A stretch of 64,000 nucleotides of DNA from Lunularia cruciata (lineage: Eukaryota; Streptophyta; Marchantiopsida; Lunulariales; Lunulariaceae): the NCBI GenBank assembly GCA_948567375.1, contig OX419756.1, positions 39,384,333 through 39,448,332 of the forward strand. Direction: 5' to 3'. Both the position numbers and the translations under genes were made by a program. Each line of letters begins with the position of its first letter. Position 1 is the first letter of the stretch. Shown here one piece after another: positions 1 to 11,499 of this stretch. Under the pieces are notes generated by a model that was given only the letters and a program-made list of their open reading frames with translations, made no database searches and was not told where the DNA came from.

Positions 1-153
1 ATACTAAGCACTAAGCTGGAGTGCAAATATATATTATATCTTGGCCCTGCGAGGGGGTAATTCATTTCACAAGGAAGCACTATTCAGTCTCTTTGTTCTT
101 TTTGATTTCGTCTCTACTTGTATGCCCCATCTTCGCGTTTGCTCGAATCAACA
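1..153 (+). repeat. 5' LTR of copia element (3' part only)
   Basis: This is homologous to 4560-4727 with many substitutions and ends gaatcaaca. That is the inverted complement of tgttgattc at 4538, where the 3' LTR begins, so the two termini form the usual short inverted repeat TGTTGATTC...GAATCAACA. The start of this LTR lies left of the window. Confidence 0.8.
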
Positions 154-384
154 GGTTATGGGTCCATCGGATTGACATCCAATCTCTATCAATTTGATTT
201 CTTTAGTATGATAGAATCAATTGTTTCTCATATCCTCATACACGATGAATCTTTATTCCCGTATCAACAGGTTTTGGGCCCACCGGACTGACTTTCAATC
301 TCCATCAATTTGATTTCGTTAGTATAATAGAATCAATGGTTATCCATATCCTTACCTCATACACGATGAATCCTTATTTAGAGA
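148..384 (+). repeat. Two-copy tandem repeat of about 116 bp containing the PBS
   Basis: The unit beginning atcaacaggtt and ending around cacgatgaatc is present at about 148-263 and again at about 264-384. The copies are roughly 85 percent alike by eye and share caatttgatttc, tagaatcaat and cacgatgaat. The duplication copies the LTR end and the PBS into the leader. Confidence 0.75.
154..170 (+). other. Primer-binding site matching the 5' (anticodon) half of initiator Met tRNA
   Basis: GGTTATGGGTCCATC follows the LTR end directly. It is complementary, with two mismatches, to the anticodon arm of plant initiator tRNA-Met (GGUGGGCCCAUAACC), rather than to the tRNA 3' end (TGGTATCAGAGC type). 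A second copy at 270-286, GGTTTTGGGCCCACC, matches with one mismatch. Drosophila copia is the known precedent for priming from this internal tRNA half. The tRNA sequence is from memory. Confidence 0.7.
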
Positions 385-479
385 TTAGCCACATCGTTAT
401 TATTTAGAGACTTATATTATAATAATTATTATCTCTAGAATAAGCAGATCAAAACCACCTTGAAATTGAGATTGAGAGT

Positions 480-1200
480 GGGGTGGCAGTTTGTCAAGGA
501 TGAATTAGTATAGCCAGGAAATGATATAGATGACCAGGAAGGACTATCCAAACGAAAGAAAATGATCAATTGGCTTTAGGACTCACCGACATATCCATTG
601 AAGACGTCCAGCTTCAGTACATCAGCGATTGTAAAACTTCAACAGATGCATGGGAAGCTGTGCAATCCCTCTATGCTGGAAATAGTATAGAAAGACAGAA
701 TAGACTTGAGGATACATTTCATGCTCAGACACACACAAGACATTGATCACATCAACGAAATGATCAAATTGGTGGAGCATATGGGAGATAGTAGCATCAT
801 ACGCAAAGAGTCTTAGGTCGTTGCTAGACTTCTTGGTAGCTTGCGGAAAAACCTCTTTTTGGAAGGACATGGTGAGAAGCTTGAGCGGCAGAGATAATCT
901 ATCTTTGGTGATTTTGAAATATCAAGTACTCATAGTTGAGCAGGATAATGATTGTCCTACTCGAATTACGTTACAATGGACTAGAGGTGAACAAGCAATT
1001 CTAATCAGACCAAGAGTGGTAGTTTGCAGCAGAAGTATTTCAGCGGAGTTTGCAATTACTGTAAGGACTTTGGACACAAAAAGGAGGATTCTGCAAAAAG
1101 AGCAAAAGCCAACCAACAAGCAAGGGATTAAGAAAAAATTACAAATTTTAGTCCAAGACAGAGAGTTCCAATAAACCAAAATTCTAGCAAGAACCTGCAT
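480..1200 (+). pseudogene. copia gag remnant with zinc knuckle
   Basis: Gag-like text reads in changing frames from about 570 (LGLTDISIEDVQLQYISDCK) to about 870. A retroviral-type zinc knuckle follows at about 1047-1100, CX2CX4HX4 with its last cysteine changed to serine (VCNYCKDFGHKKEDS). At least two frameshifts and several stops break the gene. The knuckle would bind nucleic acid in the virus-like particle of an active element. Confidence 0.65.
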
Positions 1201-1235
1201 TTGTCACTCTCCGTACTTATGACAATTGCAACAAT

Positions 1236-1457
1236 TTGTTTATTGACTCGAGAGCATCTTTGCACGGGACATTTGATTCGGACAAATTTGTAAATTTCTT
1301 AAGATCTCCAATCAACATCTTCACTTATAGAGGAGATAGTTTTGTGGCTATAGGTAGAGGTGATGTCACACTAACACTTGGACCCGCAAATCTGAATCGG
1401 ATCATCATTGTCCAAGATGTGCTTACTCCAATGATATACAAAGTAATTTACTTAGCA
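1236..1457 (+). pseudogene. copia aspartic protease remnant
   Basis: The stretch FIDSRASLHGTF carries the copia protease active-site block, normally D-S-G-A-S, here with glycine replaced by arginine. The downstream text VAIGRGDVTLTLG fits the usual glycine-rich part of the domain. A stop at about 1458 separates it from the integrase segment. Confidence 0.7.
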
Positions 1458-1534
1458 TAAGTAAAATTGCAACTTCTCATCGTGCAATTTGCCGTGATGA
1501 CAAAGCTTGCTATATTCTTGACTCCCACATATGC

Positions 1535-2603
1535 ATGATTGCACAAGCAGATTTAGATGGGAGGTTGTATAGTTTTCAACTAAATGATATTGAGATAGTT
1601 CTTCTTGGAAGAGTAAGGTCTATATTGTTATCCCTCATGGTTTGGCACAAGAGATTTGGGCATCTGAACATAGATAGCATCAAACAATCGGCATCTACCA
1701 TAGGGAGTGGAATCTTCTTGAGTCTAGGTTCTACTACTATAATAACTTGTGTCTTTCCTCCAAGGGAAAAAATATAGGCAACCATTTTTGATCTCGATGA
1801 CGACTTCAAGTTAGCTTTTACAACCATGTGTGCTTATCAATGTTCCTTCAACTGGAAACTCACTATATATCCTTACCTTCATTGATGATTATAGTAAGAG
1901 ACCTTGGTTGTATGGATTGGAGAATGAAACTAGAGAAATTGTGTTTCAAGAATTCAAGTCCTTCACTGAAAATCAATTAGGGAGAGCGATTAAGATTTTT
2001 AGGATAGATAATGGAGGTGACTATGTAATTAACCAGATGGATTCATTTTTATGTGCTAATTGTATCATACATCAAAGTATGAGTCCTTATTCTCCATAGA
2101 AAAATGGAGTTGTAGAGCAAGAAAACCATACACTTTTTGAAGGGGCTAGACCAATGCTTTAAGAATGGAATATTGAAAGAACACTGTGGGCGGAAGTTAT
2201 GCATAGAATGGCCTGCTTACACAACAGATCTCCAAGTAGAGCACTCAATGGTAGAACACATGAGGAACTATGAACAAGAAAAAAGGTAAACATGTCTCAT
2301 CTAAGGGTTTTTGGTGTAGTAACCTACATACATATCCCATATGAGAAAAGGAAAAAATTGGATCCAAAGTCTCTAAAGTTTTTACATGTTAGCTATTATG
2401 AAAATAGTTGTGCTTTGAGGCTTTTTGATCTTATCTCTCATAAAATGGTGAAGAGTAGAGATATTATTTTTCAAGAAGATCTTATTTCCACCTCCCACAA
2501 AACAAATCCATATATCTATCTAGAAACATCCCATGAGTCTAACTCTCTTATACAAATGATTTCTCCTCCTATTTCCATTTCCAACTTTGCAAAGTACACC
2601 TAG
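1535..2603 (+). pseudogene. copia GAG-pre-integrase and integrase remnant
   Basis: The pre-integrase motif WHKRFGHLN is at about 1642-1670. The integrase core follows from 1830 (ILTFIDDYSKRPWLYGL) and includes FRIDNGGDY, which holds the second catalytic aspartate, near 2000. The third catalytic residue region (NGVVEQENHT) is at about 2104. From 2292 the text SHLRVFGVVTYIHIP matches the conserved end of copia integrases. Stops at 2098, 2160 and 2270 break the frame. Confidence 0.85.
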
Positions 2604-2869
2604 TCTTCAAACTCCTCCCATTATTACCCCTATCTTAGATTCCTCTCTATCTCACTTTCACCATTACACAAGTAAAATCAGGTGGAACTTCTCTACAAGA
2701 GAATCCACAACTAGTTGTTTTGTTTCACGCTTGATACCTACATCAAATGATTTCTTATCTTGTTCAAGATTAGGAAGACTAATATGAGCACCATCTCATT
2801 TTTGTGACCATGCTTGGGTTACTCATACAAAGTTTGAGGACAACCTATCATCCCTTGGTTAGGATATTG

Positions 2870-4500
2870 AAACCATTGAGATGGCAATTGTGGTAGATAG
2901 TGATTCTATTGATCCTTGTGAGTTGAGGTCCCATGATGAAGCTCTACAATGTCCAAAATCTAAACAATGGAAAGCGGCAATTGTAGAGGAGTTGAAGTCA
3001 TAGCAAGATAATCACACTTGGGATGTGGTGGAATTATTATCTTAACAAAAAGTAATTGATAGCAGATGTGTCTCCAAAGTTAAGCATATTTAGAAGCATA
3101 AAATGGTTTATAGGAATTTTAGTAGCAAGAGGTCATCATCAACAATACAAAATTGACTATAAGAAGACATTCTCTCTTGTGGTTAAGCTCACTATTGTAT
3201 GCACTTTGTTGGCTCTTGTCGTGCACCACTAGTTGTTATTACTACATTTGGATGACAAGTCATATCTTTATGGTACATTAACAAAGAAAGTGTATATGGC
3301 CTTACCTTCAAGATATGTGTGTCCCAAGACAAAGTTCAAACAACCAATGTGTCTATTATGCAAAGGGCTCTATGGTCTTCATCAATCAAGGAGATGTTGG
3401 TTGTTATGACTAGATGGTTTCCTTACAAAGCTCAGATTTGTTTGGTCAAAATCAAATGCTTGCTTGTACACATGTTCAATAAGCACTACTTTACTTATCC
3501 TACTAATTTATGTTCATGATCTTATCCCTACTAGTGCATCCCAATTTCAATTTGACTTGTTAGTATCATATCTAAAACAAGAGTTCAAGATGAAAAACAA
3601 TCATCACTAGAATGGTGTCTTGAGATGAAGATAAATATTGATTATGAAGCAATCTACATTGCATTGGATCAATAGAGGTATCTTGAGAGCATATTGGAGC
3701 AATCAAGTATTTAGAATTGCACTTCAATTGGTGTAGCAATTGAAGCCAAATAGAAGCCAATCTCAAGGTGAATAAGGAAGGTTTCTTGAATGATACAATT
3801 GTGCATCATCATATTGAAGTACAAGAATATCAACAGTTAGTGGGGATGTTTATGTATGCAATGTTATTAAATCACTCAAATCTGGCATTTGTAGTTAGCT
3901 TAGTAACTCAATTTTGCTCAGCTCCTATCTTGGACTATCTTGCTATGGTTAAACAAATTTTCAAGTACCTCTTTGGAACACAAGAGTACAAGTTGTCCCT
4001 CCAATAAATTGATAATCCAAGCCTTCATAGGTTTGTAGGTTTTGATTGTGCAGCAAGTCATATAGACAAACAGTCAATAACAAAAAATTTTCTCAAATTG
4101 GATTTGGAGCTATAAGTTGGAGTAGTAGTTGGCAAAAAACCATAGATGTTTCCACAATGAAGGTAGAATATCAAGCAATTTTGATTGCCATAAGGGAAGC
4201 AATTTGGTCATGCTAACTTCTGAGACATTCTCATGTGTGTGGATTCTTATCTGGACCCACTGTGATATATGGTGATGATAAAAGTTCTTGGGACATGGTT
4301 AGAATTCACATCAAGCACTCATGCAATAAGCACATAGATGTGTAACATCATTTTGTTTGAGAAAGATATGATATTAGAGATATATCAATCAAATAGATAC
4401 CTTCTTTGAAAAATCTGGCCAATATCCTAACCAAAGGACTTAAACACTTGAAACATGACTATTGCATTATGAAGTTTGGACTTCATTAGGACGATGTTGA
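2870..4500 (+). pseudogene. copia reverse transcriptase and RNase H remnant
   Basis: The RT start is recognisable at about 2940-3030 (QWKAAIVEELKS, then NHTWDVVEL). The catalytic YVDD box appears as YVHD at about 3507. The connection domain is at 3768-4007 (YQQLVGMFMYAML). The RNase H end with VEYQAILIAIREAIW is at about 4163-4210. At least ten stops or frame changes occur. The copy is old and inactive. Confidence 0.8.
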
Positions 4501-4537
4501 TGTTGATCTTGTGATGTTTCCTATTTTGCTTGATCAT

Positions 4538-4727
4538 TGTTGATTCAATTTAAAAGCAACTTCTTGGTTCTGGCCATTAACGTTCTTTTTGATTCCATCT
4601 TTTAGATATTAAGCTTGAATACCAATTCATATACATTGTATCTTGGCCTTGTGAGGGGTAATTCATTTCACTGCTGAGTTCCATCTCTACTTGTATGTGC
4701 ACATCCTCACGCTTGCTCAATTCAACA
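4538..4727 (+). repeat. 3' LTR of copia element
   Basis: It starts TGTTGATTC and ends TTCAACA, and is homologous to the first 153 bases of the window. A start further left, near 4498 or 4508 where a similar tgatgttgatc text occurs, cannot be excluded because no clear polypurine tract precedes it. Confidence 0.65.
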
Positions 4728-5135
4728 AGGTTTGTAACCTTGATCAACTTTTCATGGTTTCAAAGATGGAAAAATTTATCATCACTCCTAGATAACCATC
4801 TACCTAGCAAGTTTACACATACAATCTAAATTCTAGCCTAGTTTAAAGGCTAGAATCTTGGTCAGACTCGCCTAATTTTTAGTTCATTCTAGTCTTTTTT
4901 GGTGCGGTGTGACATAATTGTTTGTCCACATTCTTTGGTGAACAATGTGTAGCAAAAGTAGCAACATGACTGTTGGACCTTCTCTTCTTCATACTTGATT
5001 CCTTGAAGATTTCAAATTTTTCAAGTCCCATATGGTGCATACACTCACATGGAGACACAAAATATTTGTTGTGAGATAGATTGGAGTCCATGTTTGAGAG
5101 CATCGATTTGTAAGACCAAGACTTCATCTTGAAAT
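4728..5135. other. No recognised feature between copia LTR and Ty3 LTR fragment
   Basis: AT-rich DNA with one 92-codon reading frame on the minus strand (4879-5157) that matches nothing I know and runs into the neighbouring LTR. I treat it as non-coding flank of the element insertions. Confidence 0.4.
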
Positions 5136-5432
5136 TGTAATACAGGCAGCTAGACATGTTATCTAGAGGTGAAAATTAGCTTGGTAACATCTAGAAGGAT
5201 GTTGGGTACAATAGGATAGGTAGATCAGATAGAGGTGTCACCAAAAGAGTACTTCTATTAATAGGGCAGAAGCCAAAAATAGCTTGAAAACTTTAAAGCT
5301 ATTTTTTGAGGCCTAAATGGATGAATTAGGCCTTGAAAGTTGAAAGGTTACCTCCCCTTAGGGAAGAAAGGCTTGCCTTTTCCTTCCATGATTTGTCTCA
5401 TCAAGAGCTTTCCAACATTACCTTACCTATGC
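5136..5432 (+). repeat. Truncated LTR related to the 14,020-20,625 Ty3 element
   Basis: It begins TGTAATAC, the same terminus as the LTRs at 14,020 and 19,881. It then follows them through taacatctagaaggatg, accaaaagagtacttct and the gcctaaatggatgaattaggcc palindrome to tcatcaagagctttcc. It has only one copy of the ~160-bp unit that is doubled in the intact LTRs, and it stops abruptly at about 5432 against the minus-strand RT remnant. Confidence 0.8.
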
Positions 5433-5439
5433 AAGAGCT

Positions 5440-6222
5440 CTAAAGTGAGCCATGGCAAACAAAGGTCCTCCTAAAGGATCTCCTTGTCGTGTTTCAACAA
5501 TTGACTCCAAGGCGATGAGTCCTTCTTGTGACCACCCATACTAGTAGTAAAGGGATGTAGGAGAGCCATTAAACAACCACATAAAGGGAATGAGACTCAC
5601 TAAGGATCCACTAGCCTCCCTAAGCTCTCTAAAGATGGATCCCTAAGAGATACTATTAAAAGCATTCTCAACATCCACCTATAGGACAACCCACCCCGGA
5701 TGGATATCTAAGAGTGCCTTGATGTCTAGGGAAATAGCCTTGCAACCTCCAAGTGTAGCTACTCCAAACTGATGTCGACTAAGGTGCTCTTAAAAGTGAG
5801 ATCAATGTTGAAGGACAACAGTGTGGCTAACCAAGCACAAAAATATCTCTCCAATAGCAATCGGTCTAATGCTCCATGTGCCTTTCTCCATTGCAAGAAG
5901 TTGAATAACCCCTAGCACCCGACTAATTGACATAAGAATATCTTCTCTTGCTATTGCTACAGCCACTTGAAACAACTCAATAAATCCACTAGAAGGATCA
6001 CTACCTAAAAGCAATCTCTAAGATGTTCATATACCATCCTTGACAAGCTTCTTGAGGAGAGTCAAGTGGTAGTCCACAACCCTTGTGAAAAAAGTGACCT
6101 ATCAAGACATAAAGCTGCTTAGGTTGATAATCTAAGACCTCTAATGGTATTCCCTCTCCTACCATAGGATGTAGTGAGCATAGGGAAGAGATAGTTTCAT
6201 CAATGGGACTAGCCATAGACAA
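5440..6222 (-). pseudogene. Non-LTR (LINE-like) reverse transcriptase remnant
   Basis: Read on the minus strand, the segment contains IRPIAIGEIFLCLVSHTV at about 5820-5880, the conserved block before RT motif A. A D-V-E-N-A-F-N motif A lies near 5640-5670, and motif B appears as RQGDPLGGPLF near 5465-5500. The catalytic DD box is lost where the LTR fragment joins at about 5432. The 6001-6222 part is upstream sequence of the same element and is less certain. Several TAG and TAA stops break the frame. The family looks like the plant and algal LINE-type RTs with the RPIAIGE signature. Confidence 0.75.
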
Positions 6223-7059
6223 AGGGTGTAGTGCTCATGTTGCTCTACTAAAGTCTCATGCTTTATCCAATGTCCTACACCGTCGTAATCAAGTGGACTC
6301 TATGGTATATTGTGGTAGAGTCTATTTGTTAAAATGTGTAGCCTTAATTGATTCTTCTTGTAAGCAGCCCAATCTCCTACTTGGAATCAATGAAATCTAG
6401 CAGCCACCTCTCTATACTCCACGTTTACCTCTAGCATAACAAAGACACTATCAAAGGAGTAAGAGGAATAAGAAATAATACTAACTTGTCCAATGGATCA
6501 CGTGCCAAACAATCAAGTGGTAGGCAAAAAGCCTATCTAGCCTCATCATAGAGTGTATGGGTTAGCATATAGAATAAACATGGACATGGAAAACTAGTCT
6601 CAAATAAACCCAAAATACAACCACCCACTTGAGATGCTAACCACTCCCACGACTCGATCAATATCCTTGAGACAATCAACAAATGGATAGAGGAAGCATG
6701 CATAATCTTTGTCACACCATTTGTAGTATTGCATCTAGATTGGTTGGACACTAGAGTTGCACTAATAGTAGTTAGAGGTATTTTAGCAATCACTCATAGA
6801 CTACTTTCAAACATTCAGATTTTGTGTTTGGGGTAATGACTTTATGGTGTGGCCCATCGTCACTTTGCACCATTTGCACTGTTGGGTGTGTTGTTAGCAA
6901 GACCGTTAGGGTTTTAGACTTAGCTCAAGTGTAAGGGTATACTTTCAAAGTGTAGCTCCAAAGAGCTCACTTCTTTGATGTTGAGCCTTTGAGTTCCTGG
7001 CTATGGTGGACAGAGGCCGGTGAGCGTCACCTGGATTCTCTTACCTAGAGTGGGTGTAG
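6223..7059. other. Unassigned repeat-derived DNA
   Basis: There are short frames on both strands (an 86-codon minus frame at 6533-6793 and a 65-codon plus frame at 6203-6400) without recognisable motifs. The minus-strand frames may continue the LINE remnant upstream. I see no promoter, RNA gene or host exon. Confidence 0.35.
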
Positions 7060-7150
7060 CTTGACTTAATCAATGCCTAGTTGTGGCAATTTATAGAGTG
7101 ACAAGTCAATAATTGATCTAAGTTGAGTTGATTCGAGTGGTGTAAATGAA
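7060..7150 (+). repeat. Direct repeat partner of 23,990-24,085
   Basis: The words atcaatgcctagttg, gatctaagttga and ttgagtggtg-like sequence recur in the same order at 23,993-24,075. The pair sits on either side of the large methyltransferase-bearing element, so it may be a surviving piece of its two LTRs or terminal regions. Homology does not extend clearly beyond about 95 bp. Confidence 0.5.
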
Positions 7151-7794
7151 TTGATGACATTAGAGAAGTGAGGTTAAAGGAAAATTGGATGCAATAACTA
7201 TGAGTGTTGGTGGTATCTCCAAGCTTGATCGATTGATAGTTGGTAGCTCAATCAAAGATCAGATTTTCCATGGTGTGCTCAAGCTCATTGATTGATGCAA
7301 ATTTGGTAGACAAGGTAGTGAGGTAGACGGTGTAGACGGAAGCATTGGCCAAATTTCAAACAAAGAGAAGCAATTTCAAGCGGTGTTGTGGGGTTTGTCT
7401 GCTCTTGAGAGTGCATCGGGCACCTAGCTGCTTGTGCTTAGATTGATTTGGTTGTCAATGACTTGAAGATTCTTGTAGTCTGACACTCTCTCTTACTCTT
7501 GTATGGTTTGCAATCTTGTCCTTGTTAGAGCAAATTGTTCCTAATTTGCTCCCGGGATTTGTTAGAGCAATTTGCTCTCACAAGGATCTCCCAATTGGTC
7601 CTTGTTAATTTGCTCAAATTAACTTGTAGAATCCAAATTAACCTATAGAATCTGAGGGTTGTATTTTGGATTCTACAGGTTAACATTGACCTTCATAGAA
7701 CTGCTTGTGTTTTGTTAAGTTTTGGTTTGTGGTTCTCTACGTTGGTATGGTCTTGTTTTCTAGTTCTCTTGTTAAGTTTGGGTTTGTGGTTCTG

Positions 7795-7935
7795 GATCAA
7801 ATGGGTTCATAGAATTGGGTCTGATGGTGTTTTTAGAATAGCCCACAAGTGATCTAACTGGACTCAAACCCGGGCATCCAAATCACTAAACCAAGCCATT
7901 CACATAGATTGGACTGAGAGCTCCTAAAATGGAGT
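7795..7935 (-). repeat. Possible tRNA-derived SINE fragment
   Basis: On the minus strand a B-box-like GGTTTGAGTCC (about 7859-7870) lies some 30 nt downstream of an A-box-like TGGCTTGGTTTAG (about 7885-7898), with GCCCGGG just before the B box. This is the arrangement of plant tRNA-derived SINE heads. I find no complete tRNA fold, no poly-A or T tail and no clear target duplication. Confidence 0.45.
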
Positions 7936-8563
7936 CCTTCCCTTGACAATATTCATAATTTAGAGTACACACCTTTGCTCACGAGAGACATCATATTTAT
8001 CTGAATGCCGAGCCATGCAGTTATAAGTTTGGACAAAGCCAAACAGCTATATTTTATGTAGTGACCACACCTAAACTCACCAACTGTCCGAGCAATTCAC
8101 TCCAGCAAATCTTCTCTTCCTTGTCCTATCACAAACAACCATCTCTCTCAAACCTCTTCTCTTCTATGCCCTATCACAGTCAAGCCAAAATTCACTCTCA
8201 AAAATTTCCTGTCCTTCTCTGTCTTGACACAGCCAAGCAACTCTCTTTGTTCAGTCCAGACCTTCCCCTCAAGGGTTTCCTTGTCTGGACCTCACTTACT
8301 CATTTGATGCTTCATCTCCTTTCTTCCTCTCTGTTCAGATAAGCAACCTCTCTCACCTTTGAAGTTCTCTACCCATATTCTCTTTAGCCTTTGATATTTC
8401 TTCCCTTGTCTCAGAAGCACATGAAACTTCTTCTCTTCCTTTGCTTTTGCACAAGTCAGACCACTTCAAAAATTTCAAAAATTTATGTATTCTCTATCTC
8501 TATCTGGTCCAGATCAAAATGAATTCAAAACTCTTCTCTTCCTGTACTTCTGCACAAGGCGAC

Positions 8564-8776
8564 CACTTTGAAAATTCCTGTACAAACTTCTTCTACTCTC
8601 TTTCTGTCTTGTAGACTCTTGCCTTACCACATTCTTCCTTCAAAAATCCTCTCTAGCCCTTCACAATGCCCACTTTGAAAATTCCTGTACAAACTTCTTC
8701 TATTCTCTTTCTGTCTTGTAGACTTTTGCCTTACCACATTCTTCCTTCAAAATCCTCTCCAGCCCTTCACAATGCC
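8564..8776 (+). repeat. Tandem duplication, period 107 bp
   Basis: Copy one (8564-8670) and copy two (8671-8776) both begin cactttgaaaattcctgtac and run to the next cacaatgcc, with only a handful of differences. It lies inside the pyrimidine-rich tract. Confidence 0.9.
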
Positions 8777-9434
8777 CACTCTCCTTCCTGCAAAATTTCC
8801 TTCTTGTCCACTCTACACAATGCACACTTTCCTTTGAAAATCTTCCTGTCAGCCCTTGTCCCAAAACCCTTCTCTTCCCTTATTAGGCTCTTCTCTCAAA
8901 GATCTCCCTGCTGTCCACACTCTCCAACCTTTCACAAGCACTCCCTCTTTCTTACAAAAATTCCTGTCCTATAGCCCTTCACAAACCTTTCACATTTTCT
9001 TGTGAGAATTCCCTTCCTTCTCTCTTACTTTCAGGCAGAAAGTCCACTCTAATTGAATGTTCTCTCTTCTGCTTGTTTGTCTTCTCACTCCCAAGCCTTT
9101 CACATCAAACCCCCTTCTTCTCCAAATTCACTCTGTCCAGTACTCAGTCCCTTCACCTTCCAAATCCTCTCTTCCTTGCAACCTTTGATGGCTTTCCTTC
9201 TTTCCTACCCTGTAACTTCCTTCTTTGAATGCTCTTCCTCTTCTATCAAGATAGCCAAAGAACTTCTTCTTTTGAATTCCTAATTCTCTCCCCCTCTTAC
9301 TCCTCTAAAATGCTCTCTTTCAATTGATTTCCCCTTTGTTCCCACATGCCACGAGCTATTCCTTTGGGAAAATTCCAGCTTGTGCAGCCTTCTCTCCTTT
9401 CTCCCAGGTTCTCTTCCTTTAATCATCTGCCTGC

Positions 9435-9546
<112 letters not shown>

Positions 9547-10510
9547 ACATCCTTCACGAGGTCTTCCCAACCCCCTCTTTCTCTCAAAGGTTTCTTCTCC
9601 TGCACAACCTCATCTCCTTTGATAATTTCTTTTGTCCCTTTGTGTTCATGTCTAGACCTTTAATGTCTCCTTCAAGAAAATCTCCCTTGCCAGCCATGTC
9701 TCAAACCCCTCTCTTTTCTCTCCTATCACACTCTACTTTTAAAACCCTTACACAAGCTAGCCCTCCCTTTGACTGTTCTCCCCTACTACACTTCATTCTC
9801 AAAATCCTTCTATAGGCCAGTCCTCAAAGCATAGGACTCATTCTCATGTTCAGGCCTCCTCTCATAATCCAAAATCTCTTGCATGTTCAAACAAGATCAG
9901 GCCTTCACTCCAAGCATAAGATATCATTCCACTTCTTGTTCAGACCAGATCAGCCTTCTCTTGAGTTTGCTTTCCCTTCATTTCAAAACCCTCTCATTTG
10001 ATTCTTGTTCCCATGTCCAAGCAGCCTACATGCCTCTTCTCATCCCCCCTGGGAATTCTTTGCCTCCCCCAACCTATCTCCTTCCTTCAATATGTCTCCC
10101 CTCTATTTTCCCCAAAACTACTCCCTATCCTCCACTGTCCAACCTAAACCTCCCATTCTTGTCCTTCTCCTTCCCTTATCCCCCAGCCTTTCCTTCTTTT
10201 AAACATGCCTTTTTTCCCTATTTTCTGTTCACTTTCCTCTTGAAGCCCAAAAACCCTCTCTTCTTCTTTTCACATGCACTTCCTTTGGGAATTTTCCCTA
10301 CCAGCCCTTTTGTCATGCCTTGCTCCTCCAAAAAAAAAAAACTCCTTCTATTTCTGCCTAGCCTCTTCCACTTATCTCCTTGAAAAATTCCCCTTTCCAG
10401 CAGGCCTTCACCCTTTAAATCCTAAACCCTCTTTTCTCACAATCCTCTTCAAACTTTTCCTCAAAGACCCCAAACTTTTCCTCTTCAGCTTTCAGCTCAT
10501 GTAACACACA

Positions 10511-11499
10511 AACTCTAAAGTTTTTGAACATCCCAAAGAACTCCTGAGCTTATGCCACATAAGAGAAACATTTGAGCTTATGTACCATAAGAGAAACACC
10601 TTGAGCTTATGTAACACTCAAAACTCTTCCAAGCTTATGTAACACTCAAAATAAGTCCCTAGTTTATAGCAACAAAAAACAACCTCCAACTTACCAATGA
10701 CATAAACAATACTCCCGAGACACAATAACATAAAATGCCAAGTCATTGTAACATAAGAAGAAAATAAAACTATCGCACCAAATGGCACCAATGGTATGCA
10801 TGGGTTATTTTTTGACAATAGTGATAGTTAGGATTTTGAGCTCAAGAGGTGAAAGTAGGACCAATTTATTGTGAGTTGAGCTCAAAAAGTGAAATTGAAG
10901 GTGGAGGTGGGAGCACATCCTTTTGTAGAGATTGGACAAAACAGATTTTTCCAATTTAGCTTGAGTGAAGAGTTAGCAGAAGATTTAGTGGTCAGCCAAA
11001 TTTAGGGATTTATGTTAGATTTCATGTCAAATTTATATCCAATTTTGTGAATGGTTTACATAAAATTTTGGCAAGAAGAACTTTGATCCCATTCTCCGAT
11101 GATCCTTGTAACTCAAAAAGTAAATAGGTACTCCGATTATGTCATATGCCAAATGGTGGCATAGTCAGTCCGGTGTTGCTTTATGAGATGGAGGTTTTGT
11201 TTAGCACAAAACAAAACCTTCTTGTAATTGGACCCCCTCCATTCTCTACTTCTTGTTTGTGCACCATGTTTGTGTGATGTGACCTAAATTAGAGCATTGG
11301 TGCTCTGGTGTGCTCTCAATAGTAAGGCTAGAGTGATAACAAATCAGACTATCTATGTTTCTCTCTGGTGAGACACAAAGTGATGACTTACAAACCGTGA
11401 GAGTGCGTGTTGTGATGGCAGGTTACAGGTTGCTCTTTTCCCTAGTGTAGTTGTCTCAGTTAGAGTTACATTAGTGGGTAGGGTTGGCACTTGGTGGTG
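10511..11499. other. Leader region upstream of gag, short direct repeats
   Basis: At 10,545-10,650 the phrase gagcttatgt recurs four times, with acataagagaaaca or aacactcaaa between, giving irregular 30-40 bp tandem repeats. The rest has no recognisable gene. The words gcattggtgctctggtgtgctct at about 11,293 may lie near the primer-binding area of the large element, but I cannot match them to a tRNA. Confidence 0.4.

Larger units (their letters stand above)
1..4727 (+). mobile_element. Decayed Ty1/copia LTR retrotransposon, 5' LTR cut by window edge
   Basis: Domain order is LTR, PBS, gag with zinc knuckle, protease, integrase, reverse transcriptase, RNase H, LTR, which is the copia order (integrase before RT). 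The pieces lie in several frames separated by stops and frameshifts, so no protein can be made. The two LTRs share the segment around the words tatcttggcc and ggtaattcatttcac, and both end in caaca. The 5' LTR starts outside the window, so I cannot check the target-site duplication. Compared with typical 4.5-5.5 kb copia elements the length is normal. Confidence 0.9.

Noticed and set aside
9883..10383. 166-codon plus-strand frame
   Set aside because: Composition is Ser/Pro/Leu/Phe from a pyrimidine-rich strand. It has no motif, and neighbouring frames are equally open.
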